Part shown: piece by piece, positions 35,047 to 45,408 of the stretch
Layout: each line of letters begins with the position of its first letter
Numbering within the stretch: position 1 is the first letter of the stretch
Source: Isoetes taiwanensis
Taxonomy: Eukaryota > Streptophyta > Lycopodiopsida > Isoetales > Isoetaceae
Direction of reading: 5' to 3'
Assembly: GCA_021234155.1 (NCBI GenBank)
Contig: JAJEKV010000027.1
Location: 13,422,916 to 13,486,915, forward strand
Length of the DNA: 64,000 nucleotides
Notes under the pieces: generated by a model
Seen by the model: the letters and a program-made list of their open reading frames with translations, nothing else
Database searches by the model: none
What the model was told of the DNA's origin: nothing
Made by a program: the position numbers and the translations under genes

Positions 35047-36242
35047 TAGTATTTATACTTACCTGCTACCATTCCAGCCTGGATGGTGTTTTTTCTTGGA
35101 CTGATTCGGCTAGGTCCCGGATAGATTTTCTTCTTACCCCTTCCTTTTTTCCTGGTAACCATTTGCCAATCCTGTTCTTTGTCATTTAAGACCTCTTCAA
35201 TTCTATGATTCGTTTCCCAAACCCCCCCGAGAATATATCTGAAAATTTTATGAAGGACGATCACCAAGGTAAATTGCCCTGTATCGATTTTAACAGAGAA
35301 ATTCACATTATTCAAAGTTAAGACAAGATTCTGATCCATATTCATGCTGGTGTATGCCCTGTTGGGATTGAGAATCGTGGTCTCTTGGTACGGCTCAGTC
35401 TCCTCTCTAGCATTAGACTCACCTTTTTCATGGGTTTTTGGAATCCAAGTCTGTCTGATCTGCTCCTTTTGAGGAATGTCCTTACCTTTCCCAGAGGCCT
35501 CCCCCGGAGATGTCACTGGCATCTTAGAGTAGTTGATCTTGAGACTCATGAAGTCGTCAGGGCCAGTCTTCACCATAATCTCCCTTCTCCAGTTAGAATT
35601 AACAGCCTTAGAAATGCATATAGAGGGATAGTTCGTCTGAGGAATATTGATGTCGATGGTATCTCCTAATTCCTCTGATATGGCTTTGAGGTGAGAATTG
35701 GTCCAAAAAACCGGAGGGAGGTTAGGGAAGGAGACCCAAGTGGGGATGGAAATGTGATCAGGCTTATTAGGAACATAATTGGGGCTCCACTTCATAATAT
35801 AGAAGGGCTGGTAGTTGATTTGATCCACCTTCCTTTTTAGAATTTGATCCACACACATCTCGTCCATGCAGACTATTTGGAAGGTTCTATTATCCATCTT
35901 AAGAATAGACATGATTGGGATGTTTTGAGCTTTAGTAACCCACATCTTGACATCACTGATAGGCAGACACTTCCTGGGAAAATGGATAAGAAAAGTTTTT
36001 TTGGAGAAATTGTCATAGGTCGAGGGATCAGAGATGGAATGAAGATCAATAAAATCTTTTTTCGGTCCCTCTTCCTGACATATGTTCCTGTGCTTGTCCT
36101 TAGAAAACTCCAAAGAATCATTTTTTAATAAAGCATTTTTGTAAGAGACAGGGGAGATCAGACCTTTTGCCGAGTCACTTTTGCCCATAACCGAAATTCT
36201 GTTGCGGATTTTGAGGCCCCCCACCTTGGTGTTCGTGTTCAC
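35046..36242 (-). pseudogene. LINE-3 ORF1 (RNA-binding protein), 5'-incomplete
   Basis: About 398 open codons. The first codon at the junction is GTG rather than ATG; the first internal ATG lies about 18 codons in. The central part (FLIHFPRKCLPISDVKMWV, then MKWSPNYVPN, IPTWVSFPNLPPVFW) resembles the DUF4283-type domain of plant LINE ORF1 proteins. A CCHC knuckle is not apparent. The C-terminus is basic (TRKKGRGKKK). The stop TAA overlaps the ORF2 start as TAATG (35044-35048), so ORF2 may be translated by termination-reinitiation. ORF1 would bind LINE RNA. Confidence 0.82.
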
Positions 36243-36605
36243 ACGGGGGGTGCATATTCACACGGGGGGTGACTCTGGGCATCGAGAGTTGTTGGATAAG
36301 CATATATGCCCTTTATTCCTCAATCTAGACCGTACATAGAGATCCTCATTTGTGGGGTATGCATGTACAAGTTTTAGTATACTGTATAACATAGTTTGCA
36401 AAATACTATAAGATTTGAGGCAATGTACTATATGGTGTTGATTTTGTACATGTATAATATAATTTTAAGGGCTCTCGCCTGCCCTCCCCTCACCCAGGTG
36501 AATATGCACCCAAACCAAAGGGGGTTTAAGGGGGAATTTTATTTTTAAGTGTGGAATGTAATGATTTGTGTTATACCTAAAAAAATTTTTGGCCCCTTCG
36601 GGGCC
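36241..36605 (+). mobile_element. foldback/MITE-like element, copy b
   Basis: The counterpart of copy a in the other duplication arm. The left end keeps GTGCATATTCACACGGGGGG and TGACTCTGGGCATCGAGAG but has lost the outer AAACCAAAGGGGG part. The right end keeps the whole repeat and the GGCCCCTTCGGGGCC palindrome (36591-36605). The right inner repeat is mutated (CTCTCGCCTGCCCTCCCC). Confidence 0.85.
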
Positions 36606-38207
36606 TTCAACAAACCGAAGGGTTCGAATGTAATGAATTGTATCTATTTTTAAAAAATTTGGATCTTGGTTGCTTATTATAGACTAAGTCGTTGGCATAT
36701 CTTTTTGAACATGCACACAACATGGTTTGTATCCTAAGACCTCTTCAACACATTTATAATATGATACAAGCACCTCTTATACACATTTACAAATATCATA
36801 CAAGCAGGAAAGATCTCCCTGAATCGAACCCGAGTAACCTAACTGATGATGCATGTTGCTTCTAGCTCTAAATTTTGGCCCACAAAGCTACAAGTATATT
36901 ACTTTGCCCTAACACATAACTACCATTAAAGTAGAGGCCATTAGCCTATTTATTTGTCATGTTAAATAAGGTGGGCAATTGAGAAAAATGCAAGATATAT
37001 ACTTTAAAACATGCATGTGACATTGAGGTAGCACACGCATAAGAGGACAAAGCAAAGATAGGAGATGCGGGTTTAGATCCAAAGGAAAAGATGCAATTTA
37101 TTGAAATGTAATGATAGCAATAATGTTTGAAGATAAGCACCTTTATGGAGTTCTATTATAAATAAAGGAAATACCTTCTGGGGAACGTCAACTGACCTAT
37201 GATGGCTAAAACACAATGGATATGAAGTACAACAACTGCAACGTGTGAAATATATGTGCAAGTAATCAATGTGCACAGAATCCTTGAATGCAATGCTGAA
37301 TTATATCCATGATCCTCTTTCAACACCTTGCTTTAACAATCCATTTCCTCCAGCAAAATAAAGACTGCAGGCCTGAAATTGAGCAATAGATTAACCACAA
37401 TATGGTAAAAACAAAAAGAATTGAGCAATAATTCTCCATCTAGGATAATACGCTCCAGACCACTCTGCACTAATTATTTTGTACACAATATTCTGCACCA
37501 TACTCTGCTCCAGACTAACCCCGGTTGGAGCTCAATGTGAATATAGTGCTTAAAAATACCTCTTATGACAGAGCAGTCCCAAACTGAGCAGTATCAATAT
37601 CTAGCATAAGGTGCCATCTTCAAATCTTCACGCCTAACAAAGTACTGCTTTGAATGTAAATAATGCACTATGAGGCCCTAAATACGATACAAACATATGT
37701 AAACAAGAAGATGCATAACAGTGGGCAAAGATTAGGTCTTTCGCCATCGAAGCCTCCAATTCCAACCTTCCAATCTTGGCAAGCTGCTGACTATACTCTG
37801 CACTAGATTAAAACCCCTGTTGGAGCAAAATGTGGAAGTAATGATTAAAAATACCTCTTATGATGGAGCAGTCCCAAACTGAGCAGTATCATGACCCCTG
37901 GCTCAATGACTCGTTGTGTTGTACCTCTTAATGAGAGTACAAAGGCCTTGCAGCAAAGAAGCATATTTTACAGGCAAAACCTTCCTCAGATTAAGTTATA
38001 TTGTCTTGCAATGATTGCAGTTCATGAATTTCATGAACCACAATTACCCACTTGGAAAATGAAAAACATTACAGTTTCAGAATTTATCATGCATTTAATT
38101 TAATACCTGCTACGATTGCCATAGAAACTGCTTCAGCTGGAAGAGGAAGACTTACAACAAAACCACGATAGATGGGGCACAAGTGGCCATCATCTCCAAC
38201 TCTAGTA

Positions 38208-38880
38208 TTATGCTCCAATATACAGAATGTTTGAATGCTGAAGTTGTATGGTAGGAGATACAAGGCCTCGACAATTTTCATTGCCATGGGCCATGAGTAA
38301 CCACTTACATGAATCTACTCCGTCAAATATTATCTCATAATGTACCTTTTTACCCTCAGCTAAGGACCGTAAGGAGGTACATACATCAAGAATAGCTACA
38401 TGCGTGGAATTTGTGGGAGCAATACCAGCTAGTTTCATTTTCTCAAACAGTTGGAGCGCCTCATTATGAAGTCCGTTCTGGTTCTGTACCCCAATTAAGG
38501 CAGTCCAAGAGACTGCATTCAGATTAGGAATTCTATTAAATATTACATGGGTCTCTGTAAGAGTCCCAAGTTGAGCAGAGGCAGTAAGTAAAGCATTCCA
38601 TGACACTATATCTGGACGAGGCATTCCATCAAAAAACGTCTTTGCAGTGTCGAGGTCTTTGCATCTGATACATGCTGAAATCATCATGTTCCAGGAAAAA
38701 ATGTTGGGTTTGCAGATGTTGAGCCAAGCAATATCGGCATTGTCTTGGGCAGCCCCTGACTTACCAAGCCCGATAGAAGGTGCAACGCCTAAGCTGACCT
38801 CGGAATTTATATTCAGCAGGTCACGGTAATCGGCCCTTGACCGAATGCTGAATCTTGAAGCATGTTCGAACCCTGCAGCA
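38208..38880 (-). pseudogene. PLS-class PPR protein fragment, longest copy
   Basis: An open frame on the minus strand from about 38880 to 38208, with roughly four PPR repeats: KPNIFSWNMMISACIRC, then TAKTFFDGMPRPDIVSWNAL, then VIFNRIPNLNAVSWTALIG, then ALQLFEKMKLAGIAPT and a terminal SLAEGKKVHYEIIFDGVDS. PPR proteins of this class bind organellar transcripts. The fragment has no ATG before the first repeat (the frame closes at TGA upstream), only a few repeats, and no E or DYW domain, so it is a fragment of a larger gene. The last ~35 codons no longer look like PPR. It stands 100-200 bp downstream of the promoter-like module, so it might be transcribed. Confidence 0.82.
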
Positions 38881-38929
38881 TTGTATTGCTTTCAATTCTT
38901 GCCTTCTTTCTTCCTAACCCTAAAATAAC

Positions 38930-39181
38930 CCTAAAACATGATGCACGATGCTTGCATGTAAAACTCTGAAAATGGCAACTAAAATAAAAAGAGGGCTTTT
39001 GTTGTGAGCCCTTGGATGTTGGACCATTGAAAAAAAAAAGCTAAATCAACGACTAAGAAATGGTGCACTCTAGATGTACGCATTAGTACATCCATTCGAA
39101 TACGCCATGAAATCTTAGGAAAACCTTTGTGAAAAGCGTAGAAAAACACAAAGAAAACCCCCTGTTATTATGCTACATATT
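38930..39181 (-). promoter_or_regulatory. recurrent promoter-like module, copy ii
   Basis: Reverse-complement counterpart of 8027-8290, upstream of the PPR fragment in its sense direction. Confidence 0.55.
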
Positions 39182-39654
39182 GGAGCATGTTTTCTTTGAT
39201 TATCTTGCAGTTCTGGCACCCACACGTCTCAACCTCTACAGGATTAAAGAACCCATTGCTATCTCTGATACTACATTCCTTGAGCCCTCCTTTTTTCAGC
39301 TTGAGTTGGTAGGTCTCAAAAGAAGTGGTGATTTCTTCCAAGAACTCAGTTTTATTATTTGGAAGAGAGGCTTTGAACTGACGCCTATGCCTTTCTATAA
39401 CATGATCTTCAGCTTCCTCCCATCGTTTAATAAGTTTAACACTTGCCTTGGAAGTCCATTTCAGGCTGTCGAGTTTAACTGCTATCATCTTCGCCTTACT
39501 AAGCAGCTCGTCCATTGATCTCCTGAAAATGTTATTTTTTAAACTGCAGCAATCTTCCCTCGGAGTAATCCTTTTCGATGTCCACATATTTTTTCATTCC
39601 GGCCACAACTCGGCCCTCTTCTTGCACTCCCATGCAAACAGCGGCAGCTTTCTT
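39182..39654 (-). pseudogene. coding fragment, charged helical protein, unrecognised
   Basis: From the right target-site duplication the minus strand opens at once with a coding-like frame (KKAAAVCMGVQEEGRVVAGM, then KKYVDIEKDYSEGRLLQFKK). After an A-run slip near 39535 it continues as RRSMDELLSKAKMIAVKLDS, KRWEEAEDHVIERHRRQFK and TSFETYQLKLKKGG, ending near CGCQNCKIIKEN. The peptide is rich in Lys and Glu and probably helical or coiled coil, with a CxC..C group at the end. I do not recognise it. Having no intron and no start at the duplication edge, it fits a reverse-transcribed piece of an mRNA. Confidence 0.5.
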
Positions 39655-39670
39655 AGAGTTAGTTATTGTC

Positions 39671-40577
39671 AGCCACCAAAAAAATACGACATAAGGAATT
39701 TTGGAAAACAACTAGCCTGGAATTTTAAATATAAGAATAATCAACAAACCACCAGGACAAATACAACATTTATATTATTGGAGTCTCAAAACATAATTAA
39801 GAAAAAAAATTGCGTAGACACCATGCGCTACAATATGGCATCTTGGGATGTGACCCTGACCCAAGTGAGATAATATTCATTCTCAACGGTTTGAAACTGG
39901 CTATATAAAGAACTACATAATGACATGACAATGGGAAATGCCATAGCAAACTATATCAATGAAAGTGGAAGACCACCACTCCATCAATCTAAATGATTTG
40001 CAATGTGGTTACTTTAAGCAAGAAAACAAACACTACACTTGAATATGCGAGACATAATATCCAAAAGTCATGCAATGAAATCATGCAAATATATAAATAA
40101 AACCTCTTTTTTGCTTTGAAGGTATGCATGATGAAACAATGGTATTATTCTTATAAGACTGCGTACTTGGTTTGCTTGTCTCATGAGAATCACATCATAC
40201 TAATACAAAATAATAAAGATGCCATGCCCACATGTCTTTTTATGTATGCAACTAAAACATTTAACATAATTCTATTGCAAAAATCTCCTCTGGTGAGCAC
40301 ATCCTGCAGCTCCGCTATGATGGAGGCAAAATGCAAAGTACACGATTCATCCCAATGACCAGCCTGGACAGAACCATCTACCCCTTGCTTCCTAACCTAG
40401 AAAGCAACAAAAACATTGTAGAATTAGAAATTATTTAAGCATTCTAGCAAACCTCTTAGCTTTCAGCAATGATGCATTAGAAATGTAAACATCCCACAAC
40501 AAATTTACATGGCATAGTACGGATGATCATCAAAAAGAAAAATCAGAATACAAATAGTTAGAACATGCATCCTTGCC
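39671..40577. other. spacer without a recognised gene
   Basis: AT-rich DNA with no gene that I recognise. It continues the target sequence interrupted at 30885. Confidence 0.6.
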
Positions 40578-41665
40578 TGTGACGTTCCAAGTATTTATAC
40601 GGTATACGTACGCATACCATGACACATCACCAACATGTAACTAGGCCTAGGGGCCAAATTGAGGTTCACCTAAAATGGTTTTTATTAGCTATGCTAATAA
40701 AATCAATGGATAATTACGGATTTTATTAGCATAATTAACCTAATTATGCTAATTGAAGCCTAATTATTTAAATATCACCAATAAGGGGGTGCCACCTAGG
40801 CCAAATCGATTGGCTAAGGGGGACTTGCTATTTTGGTTGGAGAAATAGGGGTCCTACCTCCATTTCAGCCCAAATTCGAATTGGGAAGTGGGGAGGAGCA
40901 ACATACCAACTTTAGCCAATCTTTGCCAGTACTTGCCAACAACCTCAAGCCATAGAAGCCTTCCATGACAACGGCTCCAACCAAGAGACTGGTTAGTCCC
41001 TAGATAGCCTCTATTTCTGCTGGCACTTCTTTGAATAGATGGAATGATTAAATTCTCTTTCGTATGTTGTTCTGGATACTTAGATGGTATTTATATTCTT
41101 TCTTTTTGTGCCCTCCGTGTATTGAGAATTAAGGGAAGGGTAGAGAACTGCAAGCCTCGTAGCAATAGAGATGCCTCTAGCTAGACCCCTTAATACCCAA
41201 TAAATGTGGCCCGTGCACAAGAGCCAACCTGGCTGAGGATGCTATGATGTGGTTCAGCGTCAGATAACGAGTATGATGGTGAATCGGGGGTGGGGTCTTG
41301 CCTAGCGCGGCTACAGGATTTCTATAGTGTGCTAGACTTATAGCCGGTCACTGTGTGTGGGTCGGGTATGGGTCTGATACTCCCTGGGTGCCTATATGGA
41401 CGCCCTGGGCTCAAATGGGCAGGTGAGCCGGCCTTTAGATTTAAGGGAGTAAGTCGGGTACGGATGCAGGGGTCGCTGATGTGGCACGCATTCTCTAGCA
41501 CACCCAGGGATCCGTCATGCTCGGGGAGGAGACGCCTCTCTGACCTGCCTCATCGAACCAAACCCGGAGTAGTCCCGAAGGTGATTCCTTGGGATTGCGT
41601 CTCCGGAGGGCTACAAGCACGTCATAGCTTGATTCAGCCTATCTGCAAAGTGTGCACAGGAGGGG

Positions 41666-42569
41666 TGATACGATTAGCTAGTCTCCAAAGATCTACTGCA
41701 AAAACAATCGTCAAGAAACAGGTTAAGTAAGCACAAATCCACCCTTCCGGGTAAGCTCTCCACCCAACCGGATTGTCCTTGAGCAAGAGACTTCCAAAGA
41801 AAGGCAATAACGCAAAATAGCCACTACAAATCCTTTGTAGCAAAAACATAAATTTGAGGAATAGGCTAGGCTTAGGATTTGGCTTAGATGTTCAATTGGG
41901 ATAGAAACAAGCTTTGCCCTCACATACGCTTACTCTTGTAACATTCACTTCCTTTTTGAAAAGGTAAAGGTATCCCTTAATAGGCCTTACTTGAATGACG
42001 TCCTTATATTTAGCCCAAGTCCCTTTTTAACATTAAAAGTACACCTTTATGCCCATAGATATAATAGATGCGTACCTCTCTTGACTATAATAATAGTTTA
42101 CTATCTTTTCTAAGGTTCTTAGATTAGCTTATGGTAGCGCGGCTGGGAGCTTACATCCTGCAGATTTCGGCCGTCAGACTTGCTCTTCTGGGGCATGGTA
42201 TTTGAGAGCCTACTGCTAGGGTTTTTCCTCCCAAGTGGGGGTTTTTTCATCCCGGTAGTAGGGTTCTACTGTACAGTTACATTGTTTGTTTTTGGTGTTG
42301 GGGTTTTTGGCTTTTTTGCCTGTTCTCTGCATGTACCGTCTCATAGGCCTTTGGCCTCCGTGGACGTTAAAATAAACTTCCTTCCTTCCTTCCTTCCTAT
42401 CTTATATTAGATAAAAATATCCCCCAATGGTCTAGCTAAGGATAATTGCTAACTTAACTTATTATATATTCACTAAGATACTTGGGTCCAAGGGTTAACA
42501 TGAACATTTACGGCTTTCTTTCTCATACTCTTGCTCCCGACAACCACTCCCCCGAGCACCACCATATCA
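41666..42569 (-). repeat. nested element LTR, longer copy (3' in sense)
   Basis: Same sequence as 43831-44483 apart from a handful of small differences and an extra ~256 bp (42138-42393) of LINE tail absent from the other LTR. The near-identity of the rest indicates a recent element. Confidence 0.93.
42138..42393 (+). mobile_element. LINE 3' tail insertion with TTCC tail, in one LTR
   Basis: Shares with 7817-7935 and 48930-49279 the box CCTCCCAAGTGGGGGTTTTT, the stem-loop AGGCC-TTT-GGCCT (42345-42357), CTCCGTGGACGTTAAAA and a (TTCC)n end. The other LTR gives the empty site, GCTTATGGTTTATAAGTTGT. About 12 bp of target appear replaced and no clear duplication is seen. It could be a truncated LINE or a SINE using the LINE tail. 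Confidence 0.82.
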
Positions 42570-42587
42570 ATTCCTCCCCTTCTTGGG
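42570..42587 (-). other. polypurine tract of the nested element
   Basis: The minus strand reads CCCAAGAAGGGGAGGAAT directly before the LTR start. Confidence 0.8.
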
Positions 42588-42663
42588 ATTGATCGTCCTC
42601 GATCAAGAATTATATGGCAAATTAACACAAACCAAGTCCATGGTTGCAATGCATAATCGAAAA

Positions 42664-42862
42664 TGGTCAAGTCCAGCCCCCTTTAGGCTAAAAAAATTTC
42701 AAGTCCAGCCCTTTAGGCTAAAATTTCCAAGTCCAAATTTTTAGGCTAAAAATTTTCCAAGTCCAAAATTTTTAGGCTAAAAATTTTCAAGTCCAAATTT
42801 CCCTTTAGGCTAAAAATTTTCAAGTCCAGCCCTTTAGGCTAAAAATTTTCCAAGTCCAACTA
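42664..42862. repeat. tandem repeat in the nested element's interior
   Basis: About seven imperfect units of 25-32 bp built on CAAGTCCA, then a short pyrimidine or AT segment, then TTTAGGCTAAAA. Variation is mostly in the length of the CCC and TTT runs. Confidence 0.92.
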
Positions 42863-43815
42863 TTATGCTGCAAATATATTAGTTGTCTCAGGACTTACCA
42901 TACACTACACGAAGAAAAGAACACCTTATACTTCCACCTTGGTTTTTCCTAAGGCAAATGTAATTCAAATATCTGTTTACCTTATAGCCACAAACGCCTA
43001 AAACTTAGGTTGCTCATGTGCCAATAAGAAGGTAAGAATATCTCCCAAAATAATTCCCTGCATGACAATTTCTATGTCCCCGAAAAAACTCAATCATGAC
43101 ATTAGAACCTACAAACCCAACCAAATGGTATGGTTCTTTGGATTATACCAATAATTGCATGTATCACCTAGCATAGGTTCATGTCTTACACATTAATAAC
43201 CTAGAGAATTCAATGACCAAATGGTATGTTGCTTTACTAACATATCCTCAAATGATTTTTCTTTCAACATACCCACAGAAATATTATAGAAAATTCTAAG
43301 GCTTCGAACGGTTTATTAATGGCTTCAAATGAAATGCGGACACTCATGAAGATCTAATCAATCACAACCTAGGGAGAGATCATGGCACGACCCATCTCCA
43401 TATTCATTAAACTTCTATCCTAAGTTATGCTCTGCAATTATTTCATATTAACCAATCACTTCATGGTCCAAGCGACCTATGATTTTCTCAGTTCTTCATT
43501 AACTGGTTCATAACTAGCATTGTTTCCTAGCACGCCTTTCAAGCTTTGATTCTCGGGCCAGATTCACCAATACCCTAAATCTTTTTGGAGCGTAACACTT
43601 GAGGGAATTCATGCAAAAAAAACAAGTTAATGCTCTTACGCCATCTACAATTCTAGTTACATTCCTCGAGACCTAGTCTTACTTCTTCAAGGCTTTTAAT
43701 TTTGCTCAAACAAATACCAAAATATTTCTAATAGAGCAATTAGATTAGTTCTTACTCATTCACTCAAAATAAACAAAATAAAAAACACACAGGCTCCAAG
43801 AGAAATCGGAACTTG

Positions 43816-43827
43816 GCTCTGATACCA
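43816..43827 (-). other. primer binding site of the nested element
   Basis: The minus strand reads TGGTATCAGAGC, three bases from the LTR. Confidence 0.93.
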
Positions 43828-43830
43828 ATT

Positions 43831-44483
43831 TGATACGATTAGCTAGTCTCCAAAGATCTACTGCAAAAACAATCGTCAAGAAACATTAAGTAAGCACAAA
43901 TCCACCCTTCCGGGTAAGCTCTCCACCCAACCGGATTGTCCTTGAGCAAGAGACTTCCAAAGAAAGGCAATAACGCAAAATAGCCACTACAAATCCTTTG
44001 TAGCAAAAACATAAATTTGAGGAATAGGTTAGGCTTAGGATTTGGCTTAGATGTTCAATTGGGATAGAAACAAGCTTTGCCCTCACATACGCTTACTCTT
44101 GTAACATTCACTTCCTTTTTGAAAAGGTAAAGGTATCCCTTAATAGGCCTTACTTGAATGACGTCCTTATATTTAGCCCAAGTCCCTTTTTAACATTAAA
44201 AGTACACCTTTATGCCCATAGATATAATAGATGCGTACCTCTCTTAACTATAATAATAGTTTACTATCTTTTCTAAGGTTCTTAGATTAGCTTATGGTTT
44301 ATAAGTTGTCCTATCTTATATTAGATAAAAATATCCCCCAATGGTCTAGCTAAGGATAATTGCTAACTTAACTTATTATATATTCACTAAGATACTTGGG
44401 TCCAAGGGTTAACATGAACATTTACGGCTTTCTTTCTCATACTCTTGCTCCCGACAACCACTCCCCCGAGCACCACCATATCA
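43831..44483 (-). repeat. nested element LTR, 653 bp (5' in sense)
   Basis: The uninterrupted LTR of the pair, TGATACGATTAGC to CACCACCATATCA. It serves as the empty-site reference for the LINE tail in the other LTR. Confidence 0.94.
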
Positions 44484-44929
44484 AGGGGCGGATGGAGTGG
44501 ACTACCCTAGCCATTGTCTTATGCTAGCTAACACCATGTTATACTTCCGTCTGTTGATATCTTGAGACCCCGACCGTCAGTTGACCCCTTGGAGTCTGAG
44601 CCCAGGGTAGCGCCTTGTCATGGTGTTTATTTTATGATATTATGGATGTACTGTCTTTTCGTTGATGATGATGGATGGGCCACCCGTCGTGGTGGTATAT
44701 TATTTTAGCATGACTGTTGTATGCTAACGTGTATGTATGCTTCCGCTGTATAGGATTTCTCATAGAGGACGTGGAACGAATGACACCTTCGTGTTCCTCG
44801 CCTAGACACTTGGCCATCCCAAGTGGTCCGAGTATGGCGGAAGGCCTTACCATGGTGATGTAGTCGCCATGGGAGGGGAATTCCCGTATTTGTACGATGG
44901 GAGCATCGTATAGATTCTGGAGCATCCAG

Positions 44930-44941
44930 TGGTATCAGAGC
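44930..44941 (+). other. primer binding site of the gypsy-like element
   Basis: TGGTATCAGAGC, five bases after the LTR end. Confidence 0.85.
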
Positions 44942-45073
44942 ATGATTTTGGCAGACCAAATCATTGCACTGACTGCATTCTAACTCGCCAGTTGACGGTA
45001 CTTTTTCCTAGGTTAAAGTATTCCAACTATGTAGTTAGCATGTGAGTTGACCTAGTTATGGGAGGAATAACGA

Positions 45074-45408
45074 GGGGTGACTCCGGGCATCGAGAGCTGT
45101 TGGATAAGCATATATGCCCTTTATTCCTCGATCTAGACCGTATATAGAGATCCTCGTTTGTGGGGTATGCTTGTACAAGTTTTGGTATACTGTATAACAT
45201 ACTTTGCAAAATACTATAAGGTTTGAGGCAATGTACTATATGGTGTTGATTTTGTATATGTATAATATAATTTAAGGGGCTCTCGCTGCCCTACGTCACC
45301 CCTCATGTGAATATGCACCCAAAGGGGGTTTAAGGGGAAATTTAGTTTTAAAGTGTTAAATGTAATGGTTTGACATAAATCTAAATTTTTTTTGGCCCCT
45401 TCGGGGCC
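45074..45408 (+). mobile_element. foldback/MITE-like element, copy c
   Basis: Inner repeats GGGGTGACTCCGGGCATCGA at 45074 and CTCTCGCTGCCCTACGTCAC at 45281, 229 bp apart, then the right outer region (AAAGGGGGTTTAAGGGG) and the palindrome GGCCCCTTCGGGGCC at 45394-45408. The left outer region is missing. It truncates the gypsy-like element. Confidence 0.85.

Larger units (their letters stand above)
30886..36242 (-). mobile_element. LINE-3 (L1-type) with A tail
   Basis: Minus-strand LINE with ORF1 (35046-36242), ORF2 (about 31099-35046) and a 3' A tail at 30886-30897. Its 5' side stops at 36242, where foldback-element sequence begins. ORF1 has no ATG at this edge, so the element is 5'-incomplete. 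The target-site duplication partner is not here but 3.4 kb further on, at 39655. Confidence 0.9.
36241..39181 (-). repeat. inverted duplication, right arm
   Basis: Reverse complement of 8027-10985. It ends on one side at the LINE-3 junction inside the foldback terminal repeat (GTGCATATTCACACGGGG) and on the other at CTACATAT/TGGAGCATG (39181). It lies wholly inside the 30870-39670 insertion. Its PPR frame is better preserved than in the left arm, so neither copy is a simple descendant of the other as it stands today. Confidence 0.92.
30870..39670 (-). mobile_element. 8.8-kb chimeric LINE-mediated insertion
   Basis: A 16-bp direct repeat, AGAGTTAGTTATTGTC, lies at 30870-30885 and 39655-39670. 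On the left it touches the LINE-3 A tail (T run from 30886). On the right it abuts a coding-like piece. In the sense direction (minus strand) the insert reads coding piece, promoter-like module, PPR fragment, gene-free DNA, foldback copy b, LINE-3 ORF1, ORF2, A tail. This is the geometry expected from target-primed reverse transcription with template jumps. The alternative is later insertion of one part into another. Confidence 0.75.
41661..44488 (-). mobile_element. non-autonomous LTR retrotransposon without ORFs
   Basis: LTRs at 41666-42569 and 43831-44483, with TGATA...TATCA ends. A 5-bp target-site duplication AGGGG lies at 41661-41665 and 44484-44488. An iMet primer site (minus) is at 43816-43827 and a polypurine tract at 42570-42587. 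The 1.26-kb interior has no open frame of note but carries a tandem repeat. It is a TRIM/LARD-type element depending on enzymes supplied in trans. It is inserted in the gypsy-like LTR. Confidence 0.93.
40578..44924 (+). repeat. gypsy-like 5' LTR, interrupted by a nested element
   Basis: Starts TGTGACGTTCC and ends TCTGGAGCA just before an iMet primer site. Without the nested element and its 5-bp duplication (41661-44483) it is about 1.5 kb. A TG...CA LTR of this length starting TGTGACG, followed by TGGTATCAGAGC, is common in plant gypsy (Tekay/Del-type) elements; the superfamily is inferred, as no coding part remains. The element is cut off about 130 bp after the primer site by foldback copy c. 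Confidence 0.72.

Noticed and set aside
41353-41730. 125-codon plus-strand frame
   Set aside because: It runs through the gypsy-like LTR into the nested element's LTR, crossing an insertion boundary, so it cannot be an ancestral gene.
42664-42862. Regularly spaced repeats resembling a CRISPR array
   Set aside because: The units are directly tandem with no unique spacers, lie inside an LTR retrotransposon of a eukaryote, and have no cas genes nearby.
44632-44959. Two overlapping minus-strand frames of 84-97 codons
   Set aside because: They lie across the gypsy-like LTR end and primer site, which explain the sequence; no domain.
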